This document shows, piece after piece, positions 56,011 through 64,000 of a stretch of 64,000 bases of DNA. Each line of letters starts with the position of its first letter. Positions within the stretch are counted from its first letter, which is position 1. Both the position numbers and the translations under genes were made by a program. Where the stretch lies: contig NZ_JACYFG010000055.1 of NCBI RefSeq assembly GCF_014803405.1, positions 59,823 through 123,822 on the forward strand, read 5' to 3'. The notes beneath the pieces were generated by a model that had not been told where the DNA came from, did not search any database, and saw nothing but the letters and a program-made list of their open reading frames with translations. Source of the DNA: Pelagicoccus enzymogenes. GTDB taxonomy: Bacteria; Verrucomicrobiota; Verrucomicrobiia; Opitutales; Opitutaceae.

Positions 56011-59000
56011 CTAGAAGCTGAAGGTGTTGGAAAGCGTCCACGTAGTCTTGGCTGGGATACGGACTTGGGCGATCGATCCGTCCGGGTTGGCGAGGATCGG
56101 GATCATGTCGTCGTCGGCGAAGAGATTACGCACATTGAGCTGCACGCGATAGTCCACCTTGTCGTTTAGCTTACGCTGATAACCGACCCAGGCGTCGTAG
56201 TTCTCCTCGGAAGGACCGTAGATCGGGCGGTCCACGTCAGTCACCCAGATGTTCGCGTCCTCGTTGAACTCGGGGTAGTAGCCGATGGCCGACTTGTCTT
56301 GCCAGCGCACCGCGCCGCCAACGTTGAAGCCTTTCATCGGGCCGTCGTCGGCGAACTGGTAGTTGGTGACGAAGTTGAAGCGCCACTTGCGCAGCTCGTT
56401 CACGCCCTGGCCCTCGCCGGCCATCAGATTATGGTAGCTGCTGTAGACCTGGTTCATCATGCGACCGCCAGTAGTCTCGCCGTAGCCCGAGTAGCCTTGC
56501 TCTCCGTACCAGTGGCGAACGTCGGCGTAGCCGTCGATAGTCCAGTAGTTCAAGCCGTCAACCTCTTCCTGGGTGCTGTTGAAGCCGTCGAACCAAATGG
56601 GGGCCATCGACTCGATGAAACGTGGCCAGTCCGGAAGGATGTTGGTGCGGGTCGCCTCGTTCTTAGAGGCGTTGAAGCTCATGCGCCAGCGATCAGTCGG
56701 GTTGGCGGTAATCTCGAACTCGATGCCCTTGGACACCAGGTCGTTGGTCAGCTTCTGGCCGCCCGGAGGGCTCTGCTCCCAGAGGTAGTAGTCGTTGGTA
56801 ATCTTCTGGAAGTCCTTGGAGGCGACCCACTCAGGGTCGAGGGGACGGAACCATTCCGCGTCCGTGCGGGCGTCGAACCAAGCTTGGCGATATTCGACCT
56901 CTTCCGGCGTCAACAGAGGGCCGAGGTACGGCTGGTCGGTCTCCGGGTTGATATCGCCTTGGGCAATGTAGTTGTCCGAGCCTGGCACCGCGCCCTGGCG
57001 GATACGAAGCGGCTGGTTGACCAAGGTAGAGATCTGGTCGCGCCAGTCCGCCGGGATCGGCTGGTTCATCACGCTTGCGTCGTAGGCGCCCTCGCCGAGG
57101 AACCAGTCGTTGACCAGCCACTCGGGAACGGGCTGGTGGAGGCGGCCCGCGTTGACCGAGGAGCCCCAGGTTTCCATGGCTAGGCCGTCGACGTGGCGCA
57201 CGATGCCCCCCTTGGCCCAGAAGACCATGCCACTCGGGTCGCTGAGGGTGGTGTTGCGCTGCGTCGTTTCGTACCAGGTGGTGCGAAGCTCGAGCTTGTT
57301 CTTGAAGAGAGCGAGGCGGAATCCGTAGTCCTCGGTCGTTCCGGAAGGGGATGCCAAGTCGTTGCCGTAGTTGTCGATGCCCACGTCCGCCGGACGGAAG
57401 CTGCTGGAGTCGTTGTAGAAGACGCTGAACTCGGTGTCGCCCGGCAACTCGGCTCCGAAGAGGTCGAGCAGCTGGTTCGCGTGGACCACCACGCCCCAGC
57501 TGGTGCGGGAAGCCTTCGCTACGATCGGGTCTACGCCTTCGTAGGTCCATTCCGGATCGAACGGCAGATAGTAGTTATAGGTCTCGTCACGAGGCGGAGC
57601 CGCCTTGTCCCAGCGCTTGTACTCGTCCTCGCGCCAGCCGAACAGCGGGATGATGGCGTCGTTGAGCAAGCGGCCCTGCCAGACGAAGGCAAGCGACTCG
57701 GTCGTGTCGTAGCCTTCCCAAGCCCAGTTGTAGAGCGGAGCCTTGTCGCCCCGGTAGTCCAAGATGTTGGACGTTCCCGTCACCCAGGTCCGCGAATCAG
57801 CGTAGTCGAAGGTCAACACGTTGTTGCTGCTGCCCGGCTCCTGCACGACGTTGAGTCCCTGGATAGCGGATGCGGGCACCGAGCCGAAGCTAGAGTAGCC
57901 GCTCAGGTCGTCGCCCAAGTAGCGGGCGCTCCAGGTCCCACCGTAGGTTAGGCTGTTGTTGTAGCGGTCGTTGTAGGTCTCCGCGTCCCAAACGAACGGA
58001 TTGTAGTTCGCGCCAGAGTTGGTCTTCTCCTCGTCAGAGAAGACAGCAGTGAAAGTCTGCTCGCCGAAGAGCTTGCCGAGCAGGTCGTTGCCGGTCGCCT
58101 CGCCCGGGTCGAACTTGTAGAACGCGGTGGCGCGGAGGGACTCGACCGAATCCTCGGCGTCGCTCGCGCTGTTGCCTCCATAGACCACCGGACGGCCAGC
58201 GTCGGGATTCGAGTATCCAGCCCGAAGGTTGGCGTTCACGTCGATCGTCACCGCGTTGGTGTCGATGAAGTTCATGCGACCGTACCGGTAGCTCTCGTCG
58301 TAGTAGCCCACGTTGATACCGAGATCGCCGTCGAGGTAGGTCTGCGAGAAGGAAAGCTCGAGGGAGTCGAAGTCGTTGTACTCGCTCTTGTTGGGGCCCT
58401 GGATCGACTGGTCGATCATAGCCAACGGGCCGTCAAGTATCATCTGGGTCGGCCAAAGGGAACCGAAACCGGTGAACGACTGGCCCGTAGAGCTCTCGAA
58501 GTTGGAGATCAGCGAGGAAACGTACGAGTTGCCCGAATAGTAGGAAACCTGGTCCTTGTCGTTCGCCCAATTCCTGCCTCCGAGGCCGCTCAGGCCGCCC
58601 CATGGACTACCGTCACGCTGACGATAGGCGTCAAGCTGGCCGTTGCCCACGACGCTGGAGTTGGGGTCCTGGAAGATCGTAGCCGGCTGGCCGTTCCACC
58701 AAGAGCCAGAGGGTGCCCCTGTGAAGAAGGTCCTGAGGTCGTCGCGGGTGGTGAACGGGTTCTCGGGGTCGCCCGTCGGCTCCTGGGGAGCACCGTTAGC
58801 CCGCAGCGGCTCGTGCATGAAGAGCTGCTCCGCGCGCCACCAGTTGGAGGCGAAGTCCGCCGCGGTGGTGGAGACAGGACGGTTCGCGTCGATTTCACCG
58901 AACTCGCCCCGGACGTCGAACTGGGTGAACACGCCGTCGCCCATCTTGGGCTGCCAGCGCAAGGCGCCGTAGTAGCGGCGGTCGTCGTTGAAGGTGTGGT

Positions 59001-59736
59001 CCTGGCGGAACTTGGACTCGTCGTTCATAGCGATGAAGCGCACCGCCAGAACGTCCTCGATCAAGGGCTTGCTCACGTCCACCACCTCGCGATGGGAGCC
59101 GTAGCTGTCGAACCCGACCTCCAAGGCGCCGCCGGACTCGCTCATGTAAGGATCCTTGAGGGAGCCGTTGATAATGCCGGCCGGGCTCCCAAGCCCGTAG
59201 AGGATCGAGTTGGAGCCGCGCTGGATGTCCACGCGGGAAATGTTATAGGAGTTGGTCGGGATGTTCGAGGTGAAGTAATTGCGGGTGATGTCCGCCTGGT
59301 TGAGGCCACGCAAGCGCGTGCCGCGCTGCGGGTTCACCAGCATTTCGTTGCGGTAGCCACCGTCGTCGGCGTTAGTCCCGTAGAAGTTGCCTCCGATGCC
59401 CGCGACCTCTGAATTGGTCGTATACACTAGGATATCCTTGAGGTCTGTCGAAGCCGTATCGTCGAGGAATTCCTCAGTCACGACCGAGATCGCGGAGGCC
59501 ACGTCCTTTAGCTGCGTTTTAAGACGGGAGCCGGCGAGAGAGGATGTGGCGCGGTAGCCTTGGTTATCTTCGCCAGTCACCTCGAAGGGAGAGAGCTCGA
59601 AGACATCTTCGTCCGCCTCGTCGGCGTTTTGGGCGGTGAGCGGAATCGCGGAAATCGTCGCGATACAAGAGATCGAAAACAGCTTCGACCAGGGCGCCTG
59701 ATGGACAGGCGCAATGAGGTTAGGGTATCTATTCAT
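56011..59736 (-). CDS. TonB-dependent outer membrane receptor
   Basis: 1,241 residues. A long signal peptide (about 1-36, ending IPLTAQ) precedes FELSPFEVTGEDNQGYRATS (46-65), the leader typical of Opitutae-type receptors. The plug follows (SSLAGSRLKTQLKDVASAIS, then VDIQRGSNSILYGLGSPAGIIN), and then a long barrel with extended Gly/Asn/Trp-rich loops, ending in TLSNTFSF with the terminal Phe needed for barrel assembly. Receptors of this kind import oligosaccharides or chelates across the outer membrane using TonB energy. The gene is convergent with the GH43/GH2 cluster, so an oligosaccharide released by those enzymes is a reasonable ligand. No SusD-like partner is present. A perfect copy of the shared dyad lies about 255 bases upstream. 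Confidence 0.95.
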   Translation of the reverse strand: MNRYPNLIAPVHQAPWSKLFSISCIATISAIPLTAQNADEADEDVFELSPFEVTGEDNQGYRATSSLAGSRLKTQLKDVASAISVVTEEFLDDTASTDLKDILVYTTNSEVAGIGGNFYGTNADDGGYRNEMLVNPQRGTRLRGLNQADITRNYFTSNIPTNSYNISRVDIQRGSNSILYGLGSPAGIINGSLKDPYMSESGGALEVGFDSYGSHREVVDVSKPLIEDVLAVRFIAMNDESKFRQDHTFNDDRRYYGALRWQPKMGDGVFTQFDVRGEFGEIDANRPVSTTAADFASNWWRAEQLFMHEPLRANGAPQEPTGDPENPFTTRDDLRTFFTGAPSGSWWNGQPATIFQDPNSSVVGNGQLDAYRQRDGSPWGGLSGLGGRNWANDKDQVSYYSGNSYVSSLISNFESSTGQSFTGFGSLWPTQMILDGPLAMIDQSIQGPNKSEYNDFDSLELSFSQTYLDGDLGINVGYYDESYRYGRMNFIDTNAVTIDVNANLRAGYSNPDAGRPVVYGGNSASDAEDSVESLRATAFYKFDPGEATGNDLLGKLFGEQTFTAVFSDEEKTNSGANYNPFVWDAETYNDRYNNSLTYGGTWSARYLGDDLSGYSSFGSVPASAIQGLNVVQEPGSSNNVLTFDYADSRTWVTGTSNILDYRGDKAPLYNWAWEGYDTTESLAFVWQGRLLNDAIIPLFGWREDEYKRWDKAAPPRDETYNYYLPFDPEWTYEGVDPIVAKASRTSWGVVVHANQLLDLFGAELPGDTEFSVFYNDSSSFRPADVGIDNYGNDLASPSGTTEDYGFRLALFKNKLELRTTWYETTQRNTTLSDPSGMVFWAKGGIVRHVDGLAMETWGSSVNAGRLHQPVPEWLVNDWFLGEGAYDASVMNQPIPADWRDQISTLVNQPLRIRQGAVPGSDNYIAQGDINPETDQPYLGPLLTPEEVEYRQAWFDARTDAEWFRPLDPEWVASKDFQKITNDYYLWEQSPPGGQKLTNDLVSKGIEFEITANPTDRWRMSFNASKNEATRTNILPDWPRFIESMAPIWFDGFNSTQEEVDGLNYWTIDGYADVRHWYGEQGYSGYGETTGGRMMNQVYSSYHNLMAGEGQGVNELRKWRFNFVTNYQFADDGPMKGFNVGGAVRWQDKSAIGYYPEFNEDANIWVTDVDRPIYGPSEENYDAWVGYQRKLNDKVDYRVQLNVRNLFADDDMIPILANPDGSIAQVRIPAKTTWTLSNTFSF

Positions 59737-59991
59737 AGCTTGGTTGCAAAGGAGATCAGCTAGATCTCGTTGGTAGGGTTAGCTTTACAGGGGGTAAGCC
59801 TCGAGAACACCTAGGGAAACGCGAAGGGACGACCTACAGCGATGGGGCTTGAGGTCGACCGCGAGATGGAGGGGCTCTCACGGCATCTTGGAGTAAGAAA
59901 AAGAAGATTCGCTTGAGGACGCTGTATGGACGGCCTCAGCAACCTTCTGGTAGACGAGGCTAATTTTAACCCAATACGCCCAGATCCTCAA

Positions 59992-60007
59992 TCCCCCAAT
60001 TGGGGGA
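59992..60007. promoter_or_regulatory. Perfect 16-bp palindrome upstream of the receptor gene
   Basis: TCCCCCAATTGGGGGA is a perfect palindrome about 255 bases before the receptor start. Near-copies stand upstream of the first GH43 gene and the first GH2 gene. The symmetry and spacing suit a dimeric LuxR-type or similar regulator. Confidence 0.6.
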
Positions 60008-60168
60008 AAGTGCCAGCAGGCATCATAAAACCTCCGTTCTTTTCCCGGATTGCCACGAGCTTCGCGATGTCTTTTCCCTGAGAAAACCCCACAAGAAGTT
60101 CCAGGCTTTGGGCGTCCACCGCGAGACAACGAATGAACGCAGAATTGAACAGTGAAGGCCAAGGGATG

Positions 60169-60189
60169 CGATACTAGTATCAGTTGATA
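60169..60189. promoter_or_regulatory. Overlapping palindromes of alternating GATAC/GTATC half-sites
   Basis: GATACTAGTATC (60169-60180) is a perfect palindrome, and GTATCA-GT-TGATAC (60176-60189) is another that shares its middle half-site. Three alternating half-sites in 21 bases look like a compound operator. The site is about 430 bases upstream of the receptor gene. Confidence 0.35.
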
Positions 60190-60691
60190 CGAAACCAGAT
60201 GTGTAACCACAATCTAGATACAAAGACAGCTTCTTGCGTTGATCGCCGATAGAAAGCCAAGCTGCTTCAGCGCAGTCACGAAGTCAGGCAGCGAAGGCTT
60301 GGCGGCCGTCGGTCGCTATTCCATCCCCTTCGTAGCTCGGTAACCCATCTATCCACTCCACCTACCCCTGAGGATTTGGCGTCCCGTAAAGGATTGGTTC
60401 GCTAACGCTCAGGACTTCGTCCCAACACTTCGTGTTGCCCATCTCCGCTCGCAGGCTCGCTACGTCGAACCTCTCTTCCCGGTTCTCACCCTTTCCGCGT
60501 CGCCAAACCCTGCGGAGCTGGCGTCCCAAAGAATTGGAAATTCGAACTTTTTCAGCGCAATCATCCACGTACCCACAGACTGCTCGAAATCCTTCTTAGC
60601 CACTACGGGTCAGCTACTTACCATTCCTAGAAGCAAAAAGCACCTAGCCCTCCTAAAAGCGATCAGATGCGCCGACCGATGGGCTGAACGA
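60190..60691. other. Non-coding stretch with an imperfect direct repeat
   Basis: About 500 bases with no convincing gene or RNA gene. Two similar segments stand about 143 bases apart: CTGAGGATTTGGCGTCCC (from 60368) and CTGCGGAGCTGGCGTCCC (from 60511), each followed by an A-rich stretch and ATTGG. The TGGCGTCCC word resembles a tRNA-Glu 3' end read backwards, but the rest does not fold as a tRNA. The stretch may be the decayed flank of a mobile element. Confidence 0.35.
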
Positions 60692-60913
60692 ATGAGACAG
60701 GAACCTTCCGTGACACAATCCGACATCGCAAAGGAGGAGGGAATTTGTCGGACTCGCGTGTCTCAACTGCTCCAACTGAAACGCCTTCCCGAGGACATCA
60801 GAAGGAAGCTAGAACACGCTCCAGAACAGCTTACAATCCCTATCAACATACACTCGTTGCGAAAACTGGCCGCTTCCAAGACCGCGGAAAATTCGAGCAA
60901 ATCTTCAGCATAG
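60692..60913 (+). CDS. Small helix-turn-helix protein
   Basis: 73 residues. TQSDIAKEEGICRTRVSQLLQLKRLP (8-33) is a clear helix-turn-helix, like the short HTH proteins or tails found next to site-specific recombinases and resolvases. The frame stays open upstream (LALLKAIRCADRWAERM), also in the style of that family, but without a start, so this may be the tail of a larger broken gene. The C-terminus is basic and Ser-rich. A perfect hairpin follows 11 bases after the stop, and mobile elements lie to the right. Function is not established. Confidence 0.5.
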   Translation: MRQEPSVTQSDIAKEEGICRTRVSQLLQLKRLPEDIRRKLEHAPEQLTIPINIHSLRKLAASKTAENSSKSSA

Positions 60914-60924
60914 CTCTCACGCTT

Positions 60925-60951
60925 GGGTATGACCGCCTTGCGGTCATACCC
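60925..60951. repeat. Perfect 12-base hairpin
   Basis: GGGTATGACCGC, loop CTT, GCGGTCATACCC. The stem is fully paired and sits 11 bases after the HTH gene stop. It lacks a T-run; it may be a REP-like unit (GACCGC/GCGGTC core) that also blocks exonucleases at the transcript end. Confidence 0.7.
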
Positions 60952-61085
60952 GCGATGCGCTGGACTCTACCGCGACATAGCGAAGGCAGTCGCATCCATA
61001 CCTAGTTGTTGGCGAGGTCGAGGGGCACTTGGATGAAGCCTGGACATCGTCCGTTGACGGGGACAAGCGCCACGAGGCGGGCCAG

Positions 61086-61138
61086 TGTCGAACATCATTT
61101 GAAAACGTACCACCCGTCATCACCTCAAAACGTACCAC
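61086..61138. repeat. Left terminal repeats of the IS21 element
   Basis: TGTCGAACATCA at the tip, then AAAACGTACCAC at 61102-61113 and again at 61127-61138. These are probable transposase binding sites and pair with the right end. Confidence 0.85.
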
Positions 61139-61153
61139 CTGAGCGTGGTTTTT

Positions 61154-61906
61154 TCATGGGTTTACGGGTTGTTCGGGGCAAGCCTGATTTCGTAGCCGAT
61201 AGCTTCTTCCAGCGATCTTGATGACGTTGGCGTGGTGGAGGAAGCGATCGAGGATCGCCGTGGCGGCGGGAACGTCGCCGATAAGCTTGCCCCATTCCTC
61301 CAAGGGGCGGTTGGAGGTCATCATCGTCGCCTTCACCTCATAGCGACGCATGACGATCTCGAAGAGATACTCCCCCGACTTGGGGGGCAGCTGCTTGATG
61401 CCCATGTCGTCGATGATCAGCAGGTCGCACTTGAGATAGCGGGTCATTATCTTGTGGTGGCGTTCGGCCAGGTCGTCGTCCATCAGCTCGGCGACGACGT
61501 CGAAGATCGAGCGGTAGAGCACGCTTTTGCCCCTTTTGGCGACCTCGGCGCCGATGGCTTGGGCAAGATGGCTTTTTCCCACTCCGGGAGGGCCGATGAG
61601 CAATACGTCGCGCGGTTCCTCCACGAAGCGTCCCGTCGCCAGGGCGTAGACCTGCTTGCGGTCGATGCTGGAGTTGAAGGAGAAGTCGAAGCCGTCGAGG
61701 CTTCGGCTTTCGCGGAAGGCGGCGGCCTTGAGCCGTCGCTCCAGCGCTCTTTGCTCGCGGATGTCGATCTCGTCCTGCAGGGCAAGCTCGAGGAACTCGA
61801 CGTGGTCGAGCCCGTTGCCTCGGGCCTCCTGCAGCCGCAGCTCCAGCGTGGAAGCCAAGCCGGAGAGGCGCAGCTTGCTTAGGTTCTTTCTGATGTTCTC
61901 GTTCAT
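61154..61906 (-). CDS. istB: IS21 ATP-binding protein IstB
   Basis: 250 residues. A DnaC-like AAA+ ATPase with Walker A GPPGVGKS (105-112) and Walker B DLLIIDDMG (161-169), followed by sensor-type TSNRPLEEWG. The N-terminal ~75 residues are helical and charged, as in the family. IstB oligomerises on target DNA and stimulates the IstA transposase. The gene lies downstream of istA by 111 bases. Length is normal, so it appears functional. Confidence 0.96.
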   Translation of the reverse strand: MNENIRKNLSKLRLSGLASTLELRLQEARGNGLDHVEFLELALQDEIDIREQRALERRLKAAAFRESRSLDGFDFSFNSSIDRKQVYALATGRFVEEPRDVLLIGPPGVGKSHLAQAIGAEVAKRGKSVLYRSIFDVVAELMDDDLAERHHKIMTRYLKCDLLIIDDMGIKQLPPKSGEYLFEIVMRRYEVKATMMTSNRPLEEWGKLIGDVPAATAILDRFLHHANVIKIAGRSYRLRNQACPEQPVNP

Positions 61907-62017
61907 GTATCTTCTATTTGGTTACGGATAAAACTCGTTTTCTTTGGACCCCTAGCCCCTGCGGTCCCGCTGGGCGGGAAGCAGCGGGTTCGGGCAGCGC
62001 CCGAGGGCCTCTTGCCG

Positions 62018-63526
62018 CTAGTTGCCGGGATCGAACAGGGAGGCGCCGCCGATATGGCTGTCGTAGCCGGCCGGAGAACGGATGATCTCGTGGCTCTCGA
62101 GGAAGCTGAAGCTTTCCTGTCGAGCCGGAGCGACCAGCCAGTTCTTCAGCTCGCCGAGGCGGTAGTGCCCGTGCAGCGTCGCCTTGGCGCAGGCGGCGTC
62201 GATCTGGCTCTTGCTGTATTTGCCGTTCAAGGACAGAAGGCCCTGCATGATCCGCACGGCCATCTCCCCGCGGTTGGCGAGGACCCCGTCGGCCCACGCC
62301 GCCACGCTTGGCCCCATGCGAGAGCAGCGGGAACGGTAGTAGCCGCAGCTTTCCTCGAAGCTTCCGCGGCGTCCGTCGGCGCCGAGGACCTGGGTGAACT
62401 GGCCCTGGGCCAAGCGGGCGTGGACGCGCACGCTCTCCAGCTTCGAGTCGAGGATGCGGACCGTTCGAGCGTCCCAGCGTACCCACATATGGCGTCCGAT
62501 GTACTGTTCGGGCACGTCGTAGTAGGCCTTCTCCACGATGAAGTAGCCGTCGCGGCCGACCTTGCGCCGGCTTTCCCTGTAGCAGGGGAAAAGCCCTTCG
62601 GGTAGCGGCTTTAGGGCCGGCTTCTCCTCGGCGAGGAAGTGCTCGATCACCTGCCGGCGGGTGGTGCCGTGTATCCGCTTGTCGGCGACATTGCATTCCC
62701 ATGAGCGCAGATGCTCGTTGAGCTCGGCGGCGCTGCCGAAGCGACGCCCCTTGAGCTCCCGCTTGAGGTATCCGATCCCGTTCTCCACCTTGCCCTTGTG
62801 CTGGGGCGTGTAGGGCCGCGTGGGCATGATGGAGACGCCGTAGTGGCGGGCGAAGGAAAGCAGCTTGGGGTTGACCTCCGGGTCGTGCCAGTCCGCCTTC
62901 ACTACGGCTGCCTTGAGGTTGTCGGGGCAAAGCCGAAGGGGAACCCCGCCGAAGTGGCGGAACGCGTTCTCCAACCCTCGGATGAAGCTCTCGCAGTCCT
63001 GGCTGGGCATGGCCTCGCTGTAGCTTTTGCGGGAATGGGAGAGGGTTACGCGAAGCAGCTGGGCCCTTTTCAGTCGGCCGTCCTCGCCTTCGATGATCGT
63101 CATAGTGCCGTAATCGATCTGGGCTTCCTCGCCGGGCTCCACCTCCATACGCCAGATGCGTTTCGGGGCGGCTTCCTTGAGCGACTTGACGAAACGCTGG
63201 ACGGAGTTGTAGGAGCCCACGAAGGCATGCTCGGACTGCAGGTCGCGATGGATGCGCTTGGCGTCGAGGCCAAGATCGAGCTTCGCCTCGATGCTCTCGC
63301 GAAACGGGTCGCACATGCTCTGCGTCGGCGCCGGATTCCCGGTCATCACCGTGGCGCGTTTTGAATCGCCGCTCGTAGTTTGCCTGCCCTCCAAGGCGCG
63401 CCGCACCGCGCTGCGGTGGGCTCCAAGTTCGCGGGCAATGCGCCGTTGCGACCATCCTTGGGCCGCCAGATTCCTTATCGCTTCGATCTTATCCATTTTG
63501 AGCTGGTTTGACATGGATCGATCCAT
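62018..63526 (-). CDS. istA: IS21 transposase IstA
   Basis: 502 residues from the ATG at 63526 (a second ATG at 63514 is possible). An N-terminal HTH (WSQRRIARELGAHRSAVRRAL, 25-45) binds the terminal sites. The DDE catalytic triad is Asp138 in EEAQIDYG, Asp202 in LCPDNLKAAV and Glu248 in HKGKVENGIG. The C-terminal beta domain (FIVEKAYYDVPEQYIG) is also as in the family. It cuts and joins the element ends, with IstB choosing target DNA. All key residues are present. Confidence 0.96.
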   Translation of the reverse strand: MDRSMSNQLKMDKIEAIRNLAAQGWSQRRIARELGAHRSAVRRALEGRQTTSGDSKRATVMTGNPAPTQSMCDPFRESIEAKLDLGLDAKRIHRDLQSEHAFVGSYNSVQRFVKSLKEAAPKRIWRMEVEPGEEAQIDYGTMTIIEGEDGRLKRAQLLRVTLSHSRKSYSEAMPSQDCESFIRGLENAFRHFGGVPLRLCPDNLKAAVVKADWHDPEVNPKLLSFARHYGVSIMPTRPYTPQHKGKVENGIGYLKRELKGRRFGSAAELNEHLRSWECNVADKRIHGTTRRQVIEHFLAEEKPALKPLPEGLFPCYRESRRKVGRDGYFIVEKAYYDVPEQYIGRHMWVRWDARTVRILDSKLESVRVHARLAQGQFTQVLGADGRRGSFEESCGYYRSRCSRMGPSVAAWADGVLANRGEMAVRIMQGLLSLNGKYSKSQIDAACAKATLHGHYRLGELKNWLVAPARQESFSFLESHEIIRSPAGYDSHIGGASLFDPGN

Positions 63527-63544
63527 GCCAAACCGGCGCTCAAA

Positions 63545-63596
63545 GTGGTACGTTTTGAAGTGATGTTAGCTGGTACGTTTTGGGTGATGTTCGACA
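63545..63596. repeat. Right terminal repeats of the IS21 element
   Basis: GTGGTACGTTTT at 63545-63556 and CTGGTACGTTTT at 63570-63581, then the tip TGATGTTCGACA ending at 63596. They mirror the left end with the same 25-base spacing. Confidence 0.85.
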
Positions 63597-64000
63597 CCGC
63601 CGAAGCGGCGGTCGGAGGCGAAGAAGCTTTTGAGCGTGCCCGAGCTCGCCGCGAAGAGAAGGTCGTATATGGCGGCTTCGTTGTAGCGGACCAGCTCGTC
63701 GAGCGTGTCGGGCAACGTGAATACGCAGTGGTGGTACCTGGTGGGGAGCAAGCGTTCGCTCTGGGCGGCGACCCACTTGCGGGTGGCCCTGCCTTGGCAT
63801 TGGGGGCAGTGCCTGTCCCGGCAGCTGTTGTAGGCGACGATCTCGTTGCCGCATGCGCAGACCGTCTGGACGCTGGCTCCCAGGCGGCTTGTGCGGCAGG
63901 CCTTGACGCTGCCGAAGACCTTGCACTGCTGGGCGCTGAGCGCCCGTTTCCTTTTGAGAGGGGGTTCGAAGCGGGTGATGATGTCCGCCAGCTTGCCCAT
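63597..64000 (-). pseudogene. IS91-type transposase, N-terminal part truncated by IS21
   Basis: The frame begins with an ATG at the last base of the window and runs 134 residues before entering the IS21 tip, which adds a short false tail (VEHHPKRTS) and a stop at 63566. The sequence MGKLADIITRF, CxCG (residues 48-51, in TVCACGNEI), YNSCRDRHCPQCQG (57-70) and PTRYHHCVFTLPDTLDELV is the zinc-binding N-terminal domain of IS91/IS801-type rolling-circle (Y1 HUH) transposases. Intact proteins have about 350-400 residues; the catalytic HUH and Tyr motifs are lost. The sequence left of the IS21 does not continue this protein. Confidence 0.85.

Larger units (their letters stand above)
61086..63596 (-). 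mobile_element. IS21-family insertion sequence, complete
   Basis: A 2,511-base element bounded by TGTCGAACATCA at the left and its inverse TGATGTTCGACA at the right. It holds istA and istB in the usual order on the minus strand. Each end carries two AAAACGTACCA-type sites spaced 25 bases apart, the multiple terminal repeats typical of IS21. No matching target duplication is visible: the left flank ends GGGCCAG and the right flank begins CCGCCGA. Both genes look intact, so the element may be active. Confidence 0.9.

Noticed and set aside
59878..60210. A 110-codon minus-strand frame upstream of the receptor
   Set aside because: It contains the palindrome regions, has no domain, and its codon use differs from real genes of the window.
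60505..60545. TGGCGTCCC-containing segment as a tRNA gene fragment
   Set aside because: Only the terminal nine bases resemble a tRNA end; no cloverleaf can be folded around them.
60362..60568. A 68-codon minus-strand frame in the receptor upstream region
   Set aside because: No start signal or recognised domain; it runs through a direct repeat and looks non-coding.

Overview
The window most resembles a GC-rich member of the Verrucomicrobiota, probably class Opitutae (inference). The signs are a TonB-dependent receptor with an SPFEVTGE-type plug leader, a giant surface protein with a LEPR-XLL-like N-terminal motif, many secreted glycoside hydrolases, a monomeric NADP isocitrate dehydrogenase and REP-like hairpins at gene ends. 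Most start codons lack a recognisable Shine-Dalgarno sequence.

Left half (1-32915, all minus strand). One locus runs from 32915 leftward: TolC-family outer membrane protein, small periplasmic adaptor (HlyD type), GAF-GAF-TM-HlyD protein, M50 (site-2-protease type) membrane protein with a PqqD-like N-terminus and an HlyD-like C-terminus, SecA paralogue, then one open frame of at least 8,099 codons that leaves the window at base 1. The giant protein carries LEPK-VLLSA near its N-terminus, about forty copies of a ~130-residue repeat, and a second repeat family near the visible C-terminal part. No ABC transporter, SecY paralogue or ordinary signal peptide is seen. I read the locus as a dedicated export machine for the giant protein with a SecA-like motor in place of the usual type I ABC ATPase; this is the most interesting system in the window.

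Middle (33189-42311, plus strand). Monomeric isocitrate dehydrogenase with a clear terminator, a secreted FN3 protein, a secreted alpha/beta-hydrolase, a probable pyrD remnant on the opposite strand, an M48 membrane protease, a small membrane protein, a second esterase and a metallophosphoesterase.

Right part (42445-59736). A sugar-degradation cluster: three GH43 enzymes, two GH2 beta-galactosidase-type enzymes and a convergent 1,241-residue TonB-dependent receptor. A cNMP/CBS/DUF294 protein and a DnaQ-like exonuclease sit inside it. A two-component system beside the receptor has collapsed into a histidine kinase-response regulator chimera lacking both phosphorylation sites. The same 16-bp dyad (TCCCC...GGGGA) lies upstream of the first GH43, the first GH2 and the receptor, so the three may share a regulator.

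Right end (60692-64000). A small HTH protein, a 12-bp perfect hairpin and a complete IS21-family element (istA, istB, paired terminal repeats) that truncates an IS91-type transposase gene. The far flank of the IS does not continue the transposase, so the site is rearranged.
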